This document shows positions 38,331 through 48,515 of a stretch of 64,000 nucleotides of DNA, piece after piece (the first letter of the stretch is position 1; each line of letters starts with the position of its first letter). Source of the stretch: Mariannaea sp. PMI_226 (taxonomy: Eukaryota; Ascomycota; Sordariomycetes; Hypocreales; Nectriaceae); the NCBI GenBank assembly GCA_024336345.1, contig JANFOG010000003.1, positions 1,184,501-1,248,500 on the forward strand, read 5' to 3'. The translations under genes were made by a program, and so were the position numbers. The notes below the pieces were generated by a model that saw only the letters and a program-made list of their open reading frames with translations, ran no database searches and was not told the origin of the DNA.

Positions 38331-38424
38331 TCGTCGGGTCGTGGAACTTCCGGATTCTATTTTTCATCTTCATGCGGTAGAATTATAGGTGTTCGTCGTC
38401 GGGTCATGGAGCTTCCGGATTCTA
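38331..38424. repeat. 29-bp direct repeat in promoter
   Basis: Copies at 38331-38359 and 38396-38424 start with TCGTCGGGTC and end in CTTCCGGATTCTA. They differ at two positions only (27 of 29 identical) and are 65 bp apart start to start. They lie 210-305 bp upstream of the secreted-protein ATG and could be duplicated activator sites. Confidence 0.85.
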
Positions 38425-38504
38425 ATTGTGATAGCTCTGGAGAGGGGACTAACATTCTTCAGACCAAAACAATATCAACGTACTCATTCACCAATTCAGA
38501 AGTG

Positions 38505-38512
38505 TATATAAG
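38505..38512 (+). promoter_or_regulatory. TATA box
   Basis: TATATAAG lies 123 bp upstream of the ATG at 38635 and is followed by a pyrimidine- and CA-rich leader. This is typical of a strongly inducible fungal gene. Confidence 0.65.
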
Positions 38513-38634
38513 TGTCGTCAAGGTTCCAACAACAGATCCCAATCCTCATCAGCATCACTTCTATTCATCACTTCAACAATCAAACCACTGAACCGACTCT
38601 ATCTTTACTCATTAGCTTAAAGCATCCGATAAAA

Positions 38635-39228
38635 ATGCATTTCACTACCGCTGCCATCTCTGCCCTCTTCGCCTCAGTCGCCTTGGCAGCTCCCCTCAAC
38701 TCTGATGAGTCTGATCACAGAGACGGCAATATCTTCCCAGACTTCGACCGCTACTCGGACTGGGCGATCTGCAAGGGCAAAATCAACAAAAACCGGTTCC
38801 CCAACCTTCAGGCTCCCAATAACGAAGGCGGCTGTGTCCGGTACTACCAGGGTATCGACATGACAGGTGTCGTCACGGAACAACACTTCTTCTTCAGGGA
38901 CGGCTTCAAGAACGCCTGCGACTGCGCCGCAAAGTGTTTAGAGGAGCCAACTATGTGCACGAACTGGGTGTGGAAGCATACCTTCATGCAAGGGGACGAC
39001 GGCAAACGGTCGTGTACTCTTTACAGCAGCCCCAACCTGCCGACTGATGTTACGCTCAAGTATGACTTGGCGAACAGCAAGGGCTTCAACCTGTTGCAGC
39101 CTGCAAATAACCCCCAGGCGGGAGCTCCTGCGCCGTTGACTTTCCTAGATGCGGCTGGAACTATCCCCGACAAGTTTGGTGTTTCTGGCTTTATGGTCCA
39201 AGATCAGAACGGCAGACAGTTCTGTTAG
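38635..39228 (+). CDS. small secreted cysteine-rich protein (PAN/apple-like)
   Basis: Single exon, 197 aa. A clear signal peptide of about 19 residues ends at ALA-AP. The mature part has eight cysteines. The central block ACDCAAKCLEEP, MCTNWVW and RSCTLY recalls PAN/apple-like modules, which bind protein or carbohydrate, but this is a loose resemblance. The tail is about 55 residues with a terminal Cys. Size, secretion and cysteine content make it effector-like or a surface protein; no function is assigned. The start at 38635 (AAAAATGC) is the first codon of the signal peptide; an upstream in-frame start at 38512 would put 41 residues before it and lies inside the TATA region, so it is rejected. 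Confidence 0.85.
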   Translation: MHFTTAAISALFASVALAAPLNSDESDHRDGNIFPDFDRYSDWAICKGKINKNRFPNLQAPNNEGGCVRYYQGIDMTGVVTEQHFFFRDGFKNACDCAAKCLEEPTMCTNWVWKHTFMQGDDGKRSCTLYSSPNLPTDVTLKYDLANSKGFNLLQPANNPQAGAPAPLTFLDAAGTIPDKFGVSGFMVQDQNGRQFC

Positions 39229-40261
39229 AAGAGTTGATATTTGACGGGACAACCAATGCACAACTTGGCCTAACTCTCTGTATAAGGCGGTTTGCAGCGG
39301 CAGAACACAAGACCTACCATCTATCTGCACAGTAAGAGGTCACAACAAGCCTAATTTGACACCAATCAGTTAGGGGAAGGAGGATTAATAGGAACTATTG
39401 GAAACTGATATTAGCCATATCGCTTGCAGGTCTACCTGTAATACACGCCCTTAGAAATTTCTCACCGATCATCGATTGATCGCTAATCAAGCCGGAGCGA
39501 TTACGATCATATTCACTCTCTTTTAATTACTTCACTATCATTTGCGTTCCCACTACAACTTATCCAGATAGTATAAACCACCAGTCACTACCACCCAGAT
39601 AAATACAAGCGTCTTTAGCCTTCAATTATAACTTATTTTTTCCTTAATTGTAATACCACCAGACTTGAAATTTAACCTCTTCATTTTGCAACTCACCTCT
39701 CGTGCCTGATAGCCCCCATGTTCTCCGCTAAGATAACCCTCCTTTTGCGACCAGCGTATCTCTTGGAAAACACCTATGAGCCAAGACCATTTGACAACAC
39801 ATGCTGCATGTGGTAGAGTATAATCTCCATTGTTTGGCACTAAACACCCTGACTGTCGAAACACCAGTAGAAGGAAGGGTGGCCCAAGGCCAACAGGGGA
39901 GCGATGTGGCATTAGAACGTATTAATAGCATTTGGGTCGAACCTACAGGGTTTTCCCCGATTATTTTTACATTACAGCAATACTGTACTACCCTACTGTG
40001 AACTGCGCCTATTGCGACAATATGTTCACTACCACGCCTCAAACATCCAACAAATGGTCACCCGTTCCAGCGCAATCTCCTCTGATCTACCGTGTCCCTT
40101 GCGTGTTCCTGTATGCTCTGCCACCTTACTTTGCGAGGACAGACCAGAACCCAAATGCTGCTCGAAATCTCTACCACTTATTTCAGGAGAATTGCTTAAA
40201 CGGTGGCGGTGGTGTGTAGACGCGGGCATCATTTAAATGTTGATCCTCTTCAGTACGCCCC
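39229..40261. other. intergenic, no supported gene
   Basis: About 1 kb between the 3' ends of the secreted-protein gene (plus) and the 603-aa orphan (minus). Overlapping frames of about 100 codons on both strands near 39.7-40.2 kb lack domains and start context. Confidence 0.5.
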
Positions 40262-42073
40262 TCATATCGAATTTGATCTTTGTGTGGAGGTTTTCAAGAT
40301 CCATCCACCAACATTATTATCTCCTCCCACAGTGGAACGAACGTCGCCCTGGACTGGAGAATTGTCATCATCGCGTAAGTCGGCAAGCCACTCGTGCTCC
40401 CGGATTGCCCTTTCCGCGATAGGAAACCCATCCTGCTCACGAAGCCAAGTGAAGATGTTCAGAGTCACCATTTCGGAACGGTCGTCTTCTGAATCGATAT
40501 CCTCGTAATCTATATTGATATCAACGCCATAATCTATGAACTGACCATACTTCGCGCGGATTGTTGTTGCTGGCGGATCATGCATGCCTTGCTCCACCAT
40601 TTTTCCTCCCTGACAGGCCCAGGCAAAGCCAACATATCCAAGGTAATGGTCCTTGCCACAAAGTGCGTGTTCATGGACATCCAGATTAGTGTCCTCCAGT
40701 GCAGTAAAGCCAAATGGCTCGAAAGGAAACAGGGGTGGAATTGAGTGGTCAATATCATGACAAAGGTAGAGTAGCCGAGCTTCGTCGGCGCGAGAAATTT
40801 TCTCGCGTCCTTCTAATGCTGAAACAAGAACTGGTGCCTGTATAAAAGACATAGACGTCTCAGTCCATGCTGCTGCAGCGAGATCAATGTCCAGCCGAGC
40901 TCCCCGAACTCTTTGCAGAGTCTGGTAGTGGGCTCCAGTTATGAATGCACCAAGCCACAAAGCACCCAGCTCTGGGTCACGCTTGACGAGAGTCCGTAAG
41001 AGGATTTTCGGGTCCTTGGCTGTGTCCAAAAATGCGAGTGAGCCTTGCAGCCAGATGCCACAGATGTTGCTCGTGACACCAGGCTCGAAGAAAATGCTGG
41101 CCAGGAGCGACTTTACACCTCTCGGGTTGCAGCTCAATGTCAAAAGTCTATCAAGCAAAAGTTTGTTGCTTTTTGGCGGGGAGTCTATGGAAATTCCTTC
41201 TCTAATATCTCTCTCGTGCGACAACAAGTTAGGGATTGTCATCTTGATTGGTCTGCGATCCCACTTGGCGACCGGGATCAGTAGAGCTGCCGCGAGAGCT
41301 GCCTGCTTCTGGGCCTCGATGCCGTGCAGGTGACAATATTTGGATAAATAGCGGTAGGCAGTGGTTGAATTGGCCGGCTTATGCTTTGATGGCGAACTTG
41401 TAGTCTTAAATTTTGCTGAGATGACAAAGAGCTGGTCCGACACCAGTTTCATGGACCATGGAGAATAAAGAATGTCTCCCTTGTAACTGCGAATCGTTGC
41501 ATCCCAACCACCCTCTTTGTGAAGAATTGTATTCCACCAATGAGCAGCATCCTCTTCGACCTCTCCAATATGAACTATGATAGAAGATGCATCACCTGCT
41601 GCCGCTTGTGGCCCATTCGAGGTAGGGTGGCGAGATTCACGACAACCGTGGGATTCTGAGAGTTGTGCTGCATCAATTAACTCTGCCCATCGTGCTGAGA
41701 GAATGTACGCCCAAGCCTGGATAAGAATCGGAATGTGGTTTTGTTCCCCATCAAAGATATCCGGGAGGGTTGTTGTCACGCGTCGCAAGTCTGAAGTCAG
41801 AATAAGTGGCGTTGGCTTATCCCAACCTACTGGGAAGATTACTTCATGTTGAAAAGGCGGCAGATGGTCTGGATCCTGTGTGGCAATCCATGTAGATTTT
41901 CCCTTAACCAGGACGCTGTTCACGAAAGAATTGTCGACCTTGAGATTCTCTGGGAAGTGAGGATGTTTGGGGAATGCATCATGCAAGCGCGCTAAGCAGT
42001 CCGTCAGGAGCTCTGTGTCGCTCAACGCGAGTTCCTGGATATTGAACCACGTCCGATATGCTCGTTCATACAT
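40262..42073 (-). CDS. large intronless orphan protein, 603 aa
   Basis: A single uninterrupted frame of 603 codons. No catalogued domain is recognised. It begins MYERAYRTWFNIQELALSD. A hydrophobic-aromatic block near residues 130-150 (ILIQAWAYILSARWAELI) recalls uncharacterised proteins that are abundant in ascomycete genomes. The C-terminal part is acidic (YEDIDSEDD) and ends in a Trp-rich segment (TWLREQDGFP, HEWLADLRDDD). There is no signal peptide or membrane anchor. Like the 788-aa neighbour it is intronless and on the minus strand, which is unusual here, where most genes have introns. Whether the two form a functional pair is not shown. Confidence 0.8.
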   Translation of the reverse strand: MYERAYRTWFNIQELALSDTELLTDCLARLHDAFPKHPHFPENLKVDNSFVNSVLVKGKSTWIATQDPDHLPPFQHEVIFPVGWDKPTPLILTSDLRRVTTTLPDIFDGEQNHIPILIQAWAYILSARWAELIDAAQLSESHGCRESRHPTSNGPQAAAGDASSIIVHIGEVEEDAAHWWNTILHKEGGWDATIRSYKGDILYSPWSMKLVSDQLFVISAKFKTTSSPSKHKPANSTTAYRYLSKYCHLHGIEAQKQAALAAALLIPVAKWDRRPIKMTIPNLLSHERDIREGISIDSPPKSNKLLLDRLLTLSCNPRGVKSLLASIFFEPGVTSNICGIWLQGSLAFLDTAKDPKILLRTLVKRDPELGALWLGAFITGAHYQTLQRVRGARLDIDLAAAAWTETSMSFIQAPVLVSALEGREKISRADEARLLYLCHDIDHSIPPLFPFEPFGFTALEDTNLDVHEHALCGKDHYLGYVGFAWACQGGKMVEQGMHDPPATTIRAKYGQFIDYGVDINIDYEDIDSEDDRSEMVTLNIFTWLREQDGFPIAERAIREHEWLADLRDDDNSPVQGDVRSTVGGDNNVGGWILKTSTQRSNSI

Positions 42074-42931
42074 GGCCCGCGTGTCCTACACGCTGGGACG
42101 GATTGCATCTTGCATATTTGAAGTGTTATTTCCGAGGGAAACAACTTGGCAGTGACAGAAACAAGTGTTGTTGTTTCAGGAAGCTTGAGAAGCAAGGTCA
42201 GTTTAATTTCTCGTCACGCCTCGAGAAGAAAATGGGTCTTACCAAACGGCCGCCTGATGTTCCCAGCCAACCGATAGTGAACAAGAAAACCAGAGGCACA
42301 GGCGAAATGCTTTTTTATTTCCTTAGATAGGTGACCATGTACATTCCAAATTATGAGGGAACCAGAAAATGCAAACAAAACCACCGGCTGGCGTCTTTGC
42401 CTCAGGCATTCTCAGGCATTTAGTTCTCCGTCTCGACGACGAGCTGGCGTATCGTCCAATCAAATCCAACAATAAGAATCCAACAATAAGAATCCAACAA
42501 TAAGAATCCAACAATAAGAATCCAACAATAAGAATCCAACAATAAGAATCCAGCAATAAGAATCCAGCAATAAGAATCCAGCAATAAGAATCCAACAATA
42601 AGAATCCAACAACAATAATCACCAATATCTCCATTTTAAAATATAAACCACATGATTAGAGAGTTTCGGCATTAAAGATCCCCAATTGGTTATATATTAT
42701 TGATAGAGTCGCCTCCAAATCCACTAATCCACCGGCCAGTCCATAATACTTTCTCTCCATTCCCAAACTCAGCTTTTCAGCATCCGTTCATACAACGCCA
42801 TCCCTTCTAGCGCCATCTCACCAACGCAACTACTCTTCATAAGGTAATCTCCCCCAATTCGACCTACTCATAGCTTGGCCTATCGTCTTACGTTCTCAGC
42901 CTAGAAAATTCACTCGGTCCATATTTGAAAA
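42074..42931. other. intergenic region with minisatellite
   Basis: It holds the promoter of the 603-aa gene, a 14-bp tandem repeat (42463-42602), and the probable leader of the 99-aa protein at 42932, which contains a possible 5' UTR intron (donor AAGGTAATC near 42840). Confidence 0.5.
42463..42602. repeat. 14-bp minisatellite, 10 copies
   Basis: Ten head-to-tail copies of AATCCAACAATAAG. Copies seven to nine carry the same A-to-G change (AATCCAGCAATAAG), and a partial copy follows at 42603. The minus strand is open through the array as a very hydrophobic repeat, but this follows from the array lacking stops and is not called as a gene. Confidence 0.95.
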
Positions 42932-43231
42932 ATGAGGACTTCGTCATTGAAGGGGGTGTGCTTAGTCTGCGATCATTTTATGACCAATCATACCAGAGCG
43001 ACCTGCATTGCCAGAGGATGCAAGGAGAAAATAGTGGTTTATGGTGTCACTTCTCACTACCTTTTGCTTCCTGAAGGGGGATCTTGCAATAGAAATGGGG
43101 ATGTAGTTTGCCAACAATGCCCGTACCACGGTCGGGTAAGCAGGATCGAGGATTTCACCCAAAGCCCAGTTGTTGCGAAGGGTGAGGATGGAAACCTGTA
43201 CCTAGTTGAAGAAGGGGTTGAGAAGAAATAG
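42932..43231 (+). CDS. small CxxC-containing hypothetical protein
   Basis: Single exon, 99 aa, with no recognised family. Seven cysteines include two CxxC pairs (Cys10/13 and Cys60/63) plus Cys25 and Cys30, with nearby His, so a zinc-binding fold is plausible. There is no signal peptide. The upstream leader is pyrimidine-rich with a possible intron, which supports expression. The C-terminal 30 residues are acidic. It could also be an exon of a longer gene or a chance frame. Confidence 0.45.
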   Translation: MRTSSLKGVCLVCDHFMTNHTRATCIARGCKEKIVVYGVTSHYLLLPEGGSCNRNGDVVCQQCPYHGRVSRIEDFTQSPVVAKGEDGNLYLVEEGVEKK

Positions 43232-44092
43232 TGAGCCAGCAACACTGAGCTATCTTATGAATTTCACCAAGTTTGCTGACGTCTAGAACAGGGGGCAATA
43301 CAAAAGCGCATGCGTTCCGAAGCGTTCCGAAAAGGAGTTGCTTATCAGGCACTTATATCCGCTCGAGGAGCAACCAATTTTGTAATTAATAAAAAATAAG
43401 AAGAAGCCAAACTCAGAGTTTGTTTTGACTTGAAACAATATTTCTTCACAAGTGGCCGCGACGACTGCGGAGTTTTACAGACCGCAACAAAAGCTACCAG
43501 CGTACATTCTGGATAAGACTCGCCTCGGCGAGTACGTTCTAGGGACAGCAGGAAATGTACCAGACGACGTACAGTACGTACAGCGCAAACTCCACCAAAC
43601 TAAATTCCGAGATCTGCCGGGGAAAAGATGGACTCGTGGGGTTTCTACATATTAGCAGCCTCCATCTCCATTACTTATTTATAAGCGGTACAGATTGCTA
43701 GTGGAGGATTGCTAGTGCAGGCTTGTTGGAAGACTCCTTGCATCAGGGAGCCTCTTCCGGGTCCGAAGCCGCCGTAAGAACGTGCTGATCCATGCATCGG
43801 AAGCCGACTCTCGGCTTTGTCCAGGGGCGTTTGCTGTCATGACAAACCAAGCTAGCAAGTAATAAGTTAGCGATGTAGATTACTTTAGCTCTAATCTGTA
43901 CTAATCGTCGCTTTCGCTGCATTGGATCTCTTTTTTATTTCCTTTTTGGTAGTGTCTCTTCTCCTCATTCAGCAGCACTGTGATTCGTTCTTCATTTTCC
44001 TTATTACTCCCAGTCGACAAGCTGCATCAGGCCAACTCTCTTTCTTTGTCTTCCTTTCAAACTTATCAACCTCTCAATAGAAATATTTTACA
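43232..44092. other. intergenic, SSADH promoter
   Basis: About 860 bp. The right ~150 bases form a CT-rich leader for the aldehyde dehydrogenase. A 67-codon frame at 43452-43655 begins with GTG and has no domain, so it is not called. Confidence 0.5.
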
Positions 44093-46043
44093 ATGGCAGC
44101 TTTTACTCCTCAGCTCAAGGATAAATCCCTCCTGGTCGGCCTCAACTACATCAACGGCAAATGGGTGGAATCCGTGTCGGGCAAGAGGTTTGATGTCCAT
44201 GGTAAGTACAGCTATTTTCTACACCCCGAAGGAAGAAGAGGAAAAGAGAAAAATCTCCAATTCCCAGCGCTTCCTTAAACTTCAATCATATCTTTGGAGA
44301 ATAAAAGACAATTAACCGCGATGTGATTCAAAAAAGATCCTGCCACCGGCGCCCTGATCGGATCCTGTCCCGAGTCGGTTGCTGAAGATGCCGAACAGGC
44401 CATTCAAGCCGCCGCCCAAGCTCTCCCCGGATGGCGCTCCCGTACTGGTCGCCAGCGCGGTCGCATCCTCCACCGCCTTCACCAACTGATGCTTGAGAAC
44501 AAGGATGACCTAGCCGCCCTCATCACCTGGGAAAATGGAAAAGCCCGACCGGATGCTATTGGCGAAGTTACTTTTGCCGCTGGATTTCTCGAGTGGTTCT
44601 CTGAAGAGGCTGCTCGTGTGTACGGCGATGTGATTCCGCACGGCACTCCCGGGTTCAGAACCTCCGTGATCAAGGAGCCCATTGGCGTTTGCGGCCTCAT
44701 TACTCCGTACGTGTTTATTTGAATGGTGCATAAAATTGCGAAAGAAAAGATACGAGAAAAAAAAAACAGTCGCTAATCATGGACCTCATTTGTCATTTCT
44801 AGATGGAATTTCCCTGCCGCCATGATCACCAGAAAGATTGGCCCTGCCCTGGCTGCTGGCTGCACCGTCGTCGTCAAGTCGGCCGGTGAGACGCCCTTCA
44901 GTGCGAATGCTCTGGCCATTCTCGCCGAGAGGGCTGGCGTGCCTCCTGGTGTCTTCAACATCGTGTCTGCGCTGGACAACACCCCGGAAATTGGAGTGAC
45001 ACTGTGCGACTCCCCCACCGTCAAGAAGATCTCTTTCACCGGATCGACCAGGATCGGAAAGCTCCTGATGCGCCAGTCCAGTGACACGCTCAAGAAGCTC
45101 AGTCTCGAGCTCGGCGGCAACGCTCCCTTCATTGTCTTTGATGACGCAGACCTTGACCTCGCTGTGGAAGGCGCCATTGTCAGCAAGTTCAAGTCCTCCG
45201 GCCAAACCTGCGTTTGCTCCAACAGAATCTATGTTCAAAAGGGCATTTACAACGCCTTCATTCGGAAGCTGAAGGAGGCTGTCACCCAGTTTCAGCTCGG
45301 CCACGGGTTCGACGAGAAAGTTACCCATGGCCCATTGGTCACTCCTGGCGCCGCCGAGCGAGTTGAAGGTCTGGTGAAAGATGCCGTTGAGAAGGGCGCC
45401 AAGGTGGAAATTGGAGGTAGAAGGCGAACCGACCTGGGTGAGTTACAATTCTTTTCCGTCAGCACTTTTTTTCTCTTTTTTATTTTTTTACGGGTTCCTC
45501 TTTTATACTAGAAAGCGATAAAATGCTCGCGGAAAGTCTCATAACTAATACTTTCCCAACCTCTGGTTGGGACTCGTTTTAGGCCCCAACTTCTTCGAAC
45601 CAACAGTTCTGAGCAACGTCAACACTAGCATGCGGCTCGTGACGGAGGAGATCTTTGGTCCGGTGGCGCCCATCTTCTGCTTCGACAATGAGGATGAAGT
45701 CCTCGAGGCTGCAAATGATTGCGACGTGGGACTGGCTTCCTACATCTTTACTCAGGATATCAACCGCGCCGCCCAGTTCACAGAGACCCTGCAGTTCGGC
45801 ATGGTCGCTGTTAACACTGGCGTCATATCTGACAGTGCCGCTCCGTAAGTCTTCATCCCCAAAAGTTTCTCCCTTTGTGTCTATCTATGCTCTAGTGGCA
45901 CTAACCCGAGTGATTACAGATTCGGCGGTGTCAAGCAGTCCGGTCTCGGCCGGGAAGGAAGCAAATATGGAATCGAAGATTACTTGCAGCTAAAGACTGT
46001 AGTGACCGGTAACGTCCGTGTTGTCCACAAGTCGCATCTATAG
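44093..46043 (+). CDS. UGA2: succinate-semialdehyde dehydrogenase
   Basis: Five exons (44093-44201, 44337-44706, 44803-45437, 45583-45844, 45920-46043) give 499 aa, the usual length, with all phases correct. It is an aldehyde dehydrogenase: catalytic Glu262 in LELGGN and nucleophile Cys296 in [10 protein letters not shown], where the double cysteine and following NRIYVQ are typical of [17 protein letters not shown] and EEIFGPVAP are the usual family blocks, and [13 protein letters not shown] lies near the end. It oxidises succinate semialdehyde to succinate with NAD(P)+, the last step of the GABA shunt that feeds the TCA cycle. It lacks an obvious mitochondrial presequence. A related aldehyde specificity cannot be excluded. 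Confidence 0.92.
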
Positions 46044-46580
46044 GTATGCGAAGGACGAAAAAAAAAAGGGATACGAAGGCCCTGGGCTTTGTCTCGTCCC
46101 TGGGTTGCGCATATATCAGCGGCAATGATGTTCACACTAACATCACGTTTGAAACCCTCAAGCCTTTGTCTTGATATAGCGGTGTTGGTACCTTATTCCT
46201 GTACTTAATTGCTTGTAACTCGCGATACATTCCGGTTATTTATCATTCATTTAATACCATTATTATACTATTTTAGCAGTGTGCATTGGGAAGTGATAGG
46301 ATTGATGAGAGAGCTGGTCCCCTTGGATTCCTTATTATAAGCTTGGAGTGTTTACTAATTAATGTAAAGTTATTGCTTGCCAATTCCCCGCCGCCCTTCA
46401 CAGCCTGCCTCTTGAGATCGGTTGAGATATAGCGCTCCACTTTTCAACTTCCCGCTGCTTTTGACAACCAACTCTGATGAAGGGCAAAGAATTAACCGCT
46501 TTACATTCAAGGCTTGTGTCCTGCTGGAAAGGCACGGATAGGCAAATGCTCAAATACAGCCGGTGCGCACTTTTCTAAAG
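46044..46580. other. intergenic, no gene seen
   Basis: AT-rich 3' flank of SSADH followed by the promoter of the degenerate kinase. No repeat was recognised. Confidence 0.55.
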
Positions 46581-48229
46581 ATGGCAAACGCATTTACGAT
46601 TGCAAACCCACGAATCCTCAGGCAGAAACGGCCGTGCAGATTGTCAGGCTTTTGGAACCGATACTTTTGTGATTCCCATCGCAGGCCAATGGCTCATGAG
46701 ATCAATGAGCCCATCGAAGAAGAGCTGCTTCCTCGCGATCGGCTAAGATATTTCTACCCGACCCATCCAGGTGAGGTTCTGAATGGCAGGTTCAAGACGA
46801 TTTCCAAGCTCGGTTTCGGCGCTGGTTCTACTTTTTGGCTGGCTGAGAATCTCAAATTGTACAATTTAACCCCGAAATATGTCTATTTAATCAATCCCCT
46901 TTGCTAGTGTGCTAACCTTGACATCAGCAAAAGGTGGAAGAAATCCTCACTTCCTCGTTTCGTCAGTATTAAAATCGCCGCTCTTGATACAGATGCATCC
47001 AAGGAGATGATGTATTCGAAGCGTATCACTCACGCCAAACCCTCACATGAGGGTCTTTCATTCATCCGGACGCCCATTGATGAGTTTCAGTTAAAAGGAC
47101 CAGAAGGAACACACATCTGTCTCGTTTATGAGCCAATGAGAGAAACTCTTTTTCAGCTTCAGCACCGACTGCGGCGACAAAGGCTAGCGCCACCGCTGTT
47201 CAAGTTTTTTACCTTTTGCCTTCTTCAAGCCGTAGATTATTTGCATAATGAATGCCGTCTTATCCATACAGGTAAGGGATTACGAAACGTCTTATGAGCA
47301 TATCGCTATCATTACCTTCTAGGTATTAAGGATGATAATATTATGGTAACAATTGAAGATGACACTGTCTTAGCCAACTATGTCAATTATCAATTAAAAA
47401 ACCCCCAGCCTAGGCACATCCGAAGCGAGGATGGTCGTGTGATCTACCTCTCACAAGGCGACTTTGGACTTTGCGCGGCTCCCGGCTGCTACCCGAGCTG
47501 GCCGATTTCAATCTCAGCTTTCCCGGACTGGATGGCAACCTCGGCCATCTTTCTCCCATCCAGTCACATTGCTTCCGAGCTCCAGAGGTGCTTCTCGGTT
47601 GCCCTTGGTCATATAGTGCTGATATTTGGAATCTCGGCCTTTTTGTAAGTAACCACTGCCCCTAGCATGCATGTCGCACAATAACGTCTTAAATGATAAC
47701 TTTCAATTAATAGATGTGGAATCTTCTGGAAGATATAACCCTGTTCGATCGGCCTGCCGGCGAGGACGGCGAATATGATGCACACATCCATCTTGCACAG
47801 ATGGTTTCTCTTTTGGGAGAGCCACCAGAGGAACTAATCAAGAGGGAGCGAATTCTTCGTACACACCAGCTCAAGACGCCATTCACTAATCCACGCGGCA
47901 AGGAGTGTACGAATATGAACGAGTTTTGGGGAGGGCCATTTTTTGACGACGATAGTAAGTCACCAAACGAAGCATTAGGAAGCTGTTCACGAAAAGATAG
48001 TAGCTTACGCGTTTTTCCTATTTTAGATAAGATTCTCCGTAAGGACTTGCTTAGAGAAGGAAGGAAGTTGAGAGACACAGTGACAGAACTAGCTGGTGAT
48101 GAGAAGGAGATATTTCTTGACTTTGCTTCTGGTATGCTCCAGTGGTTGCCTGAGAAGAGGAAGACTGCCAAGGAGCTCTTGGAACACCCCTTCTTTGACG
48201 AGCTTAATAAAGATCGCAAATCTGTGTAA
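46581..48229 (+). pseudogene. degenerate SRPK-like kinase with frameshift
   Basis: Homology-guided exons are 46581-46858, 46928-47271, 47323-47644, 47714-47954 and 48027-48229, the same five-exon plan as the kinase at 22794. The glycine loop LGFGAGSTFWLA and SIK lysine are present, as are DIWNLG and the C-terminal lobe (EFWGGPFF, ASGMLQWLPEKR). Three defects are visible. The catalytic Asp is Gly (HTG, codon 208, formed across the exon 2/3 junction). DFG reads DFN (47504-47512). A frame change at about 47469-47471 separates YLSQGDFG from RGSRLLPELADF. Exon 3 is 322 nt, one short of the length needed to keep frame into exon 4, which fits a single-base deletion. The exon 1 donor (GTACAA) is weak. 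A sequencing error could explain the frameshift but not all the residue changes. Confidence 0.8.
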
Positions 48230-48351
48230 GGTGAAAAACACAGTAGTCACTTTGATGAGTTCTTTGATGAGTTCTTTGAGCTTGAGGAGTCTATTAGTGG
48301 TGTCCTCGGCTGTGCCAATAGCTTTTGTCGAGCCGCCATAGTCGAATTGCG

Positions 48352-48513
48352 ATCGCCTGCGAATGCTTCCAGCTTCGACAATGCGTCGTCTTGCTAGAGG
48401 ATATTGACGCCGCTGGTGCAGCGCATTCTCGTGATGCTGGAGGCGAACATGCCAGTGAAAGGAGGAAATCCGCAGACACGAAGTCAGTGACGCTGTTTGG
48501 CTGCTCAATATAG
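48352..48513 (+). pseudogene. fragment of BCS1-like AAA+ ATPase
   Basis: The plus-strand frame gives CVVLLEDIDAAG (48382-48417), the Walker B segment of BCS1-type AAA ATPases, then a polar insert as in that family, then SVTLFG. The expected next residues LLN are present at 48501-48509 but one frame off, after which the frame stops, so a one-base deletion is likely. No Walker A or other BCS1 region is recognisable nearby. It is a relic of about 160 bp. A 12-bp tandem duplication (TTTGATGAGTTC twice, 48251-48274) lies just upstream. Confidence 0.55.
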
Positions 48514-48515
48514 AA

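Larger units (their letters stand above)
36437..38634. other. AT-rich intergenic region and effector-like gene promoter
   Basis: The left part is the promoter of the 788-aa gene. From about 36.8 to 38.2 kb the DNA is AT-rich and stop-laden, with no frame above about 70 codons; it may be decayed repeat sequence, but no element boundaries are visible. The right 400 bases carry a 29-bp direct repeat, a TATA box and a CA/CT-rich leader for the secreted protein at 38635. Confidence 0.5.

Noticed and set aside
42463..42602. CRISPR-like array
   Set aside because: The units are directly adjacent 14-mers without spacers, and the genome is fungal. It is a minisatellite.
42323..42634. Hydrophobic minus-strand frame through the minisatellite
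   Set aside because: It is a translation of the 14-bp array, whose units lack stops in this frame. There is no start context or domain.
44773..45328. Minus-strand frames of 149 and 180 codons over SSADH
   Set aside because: They are antisense shadows of the aldehyde dehydrogenase exon 3 with its GC-rich codon bias.
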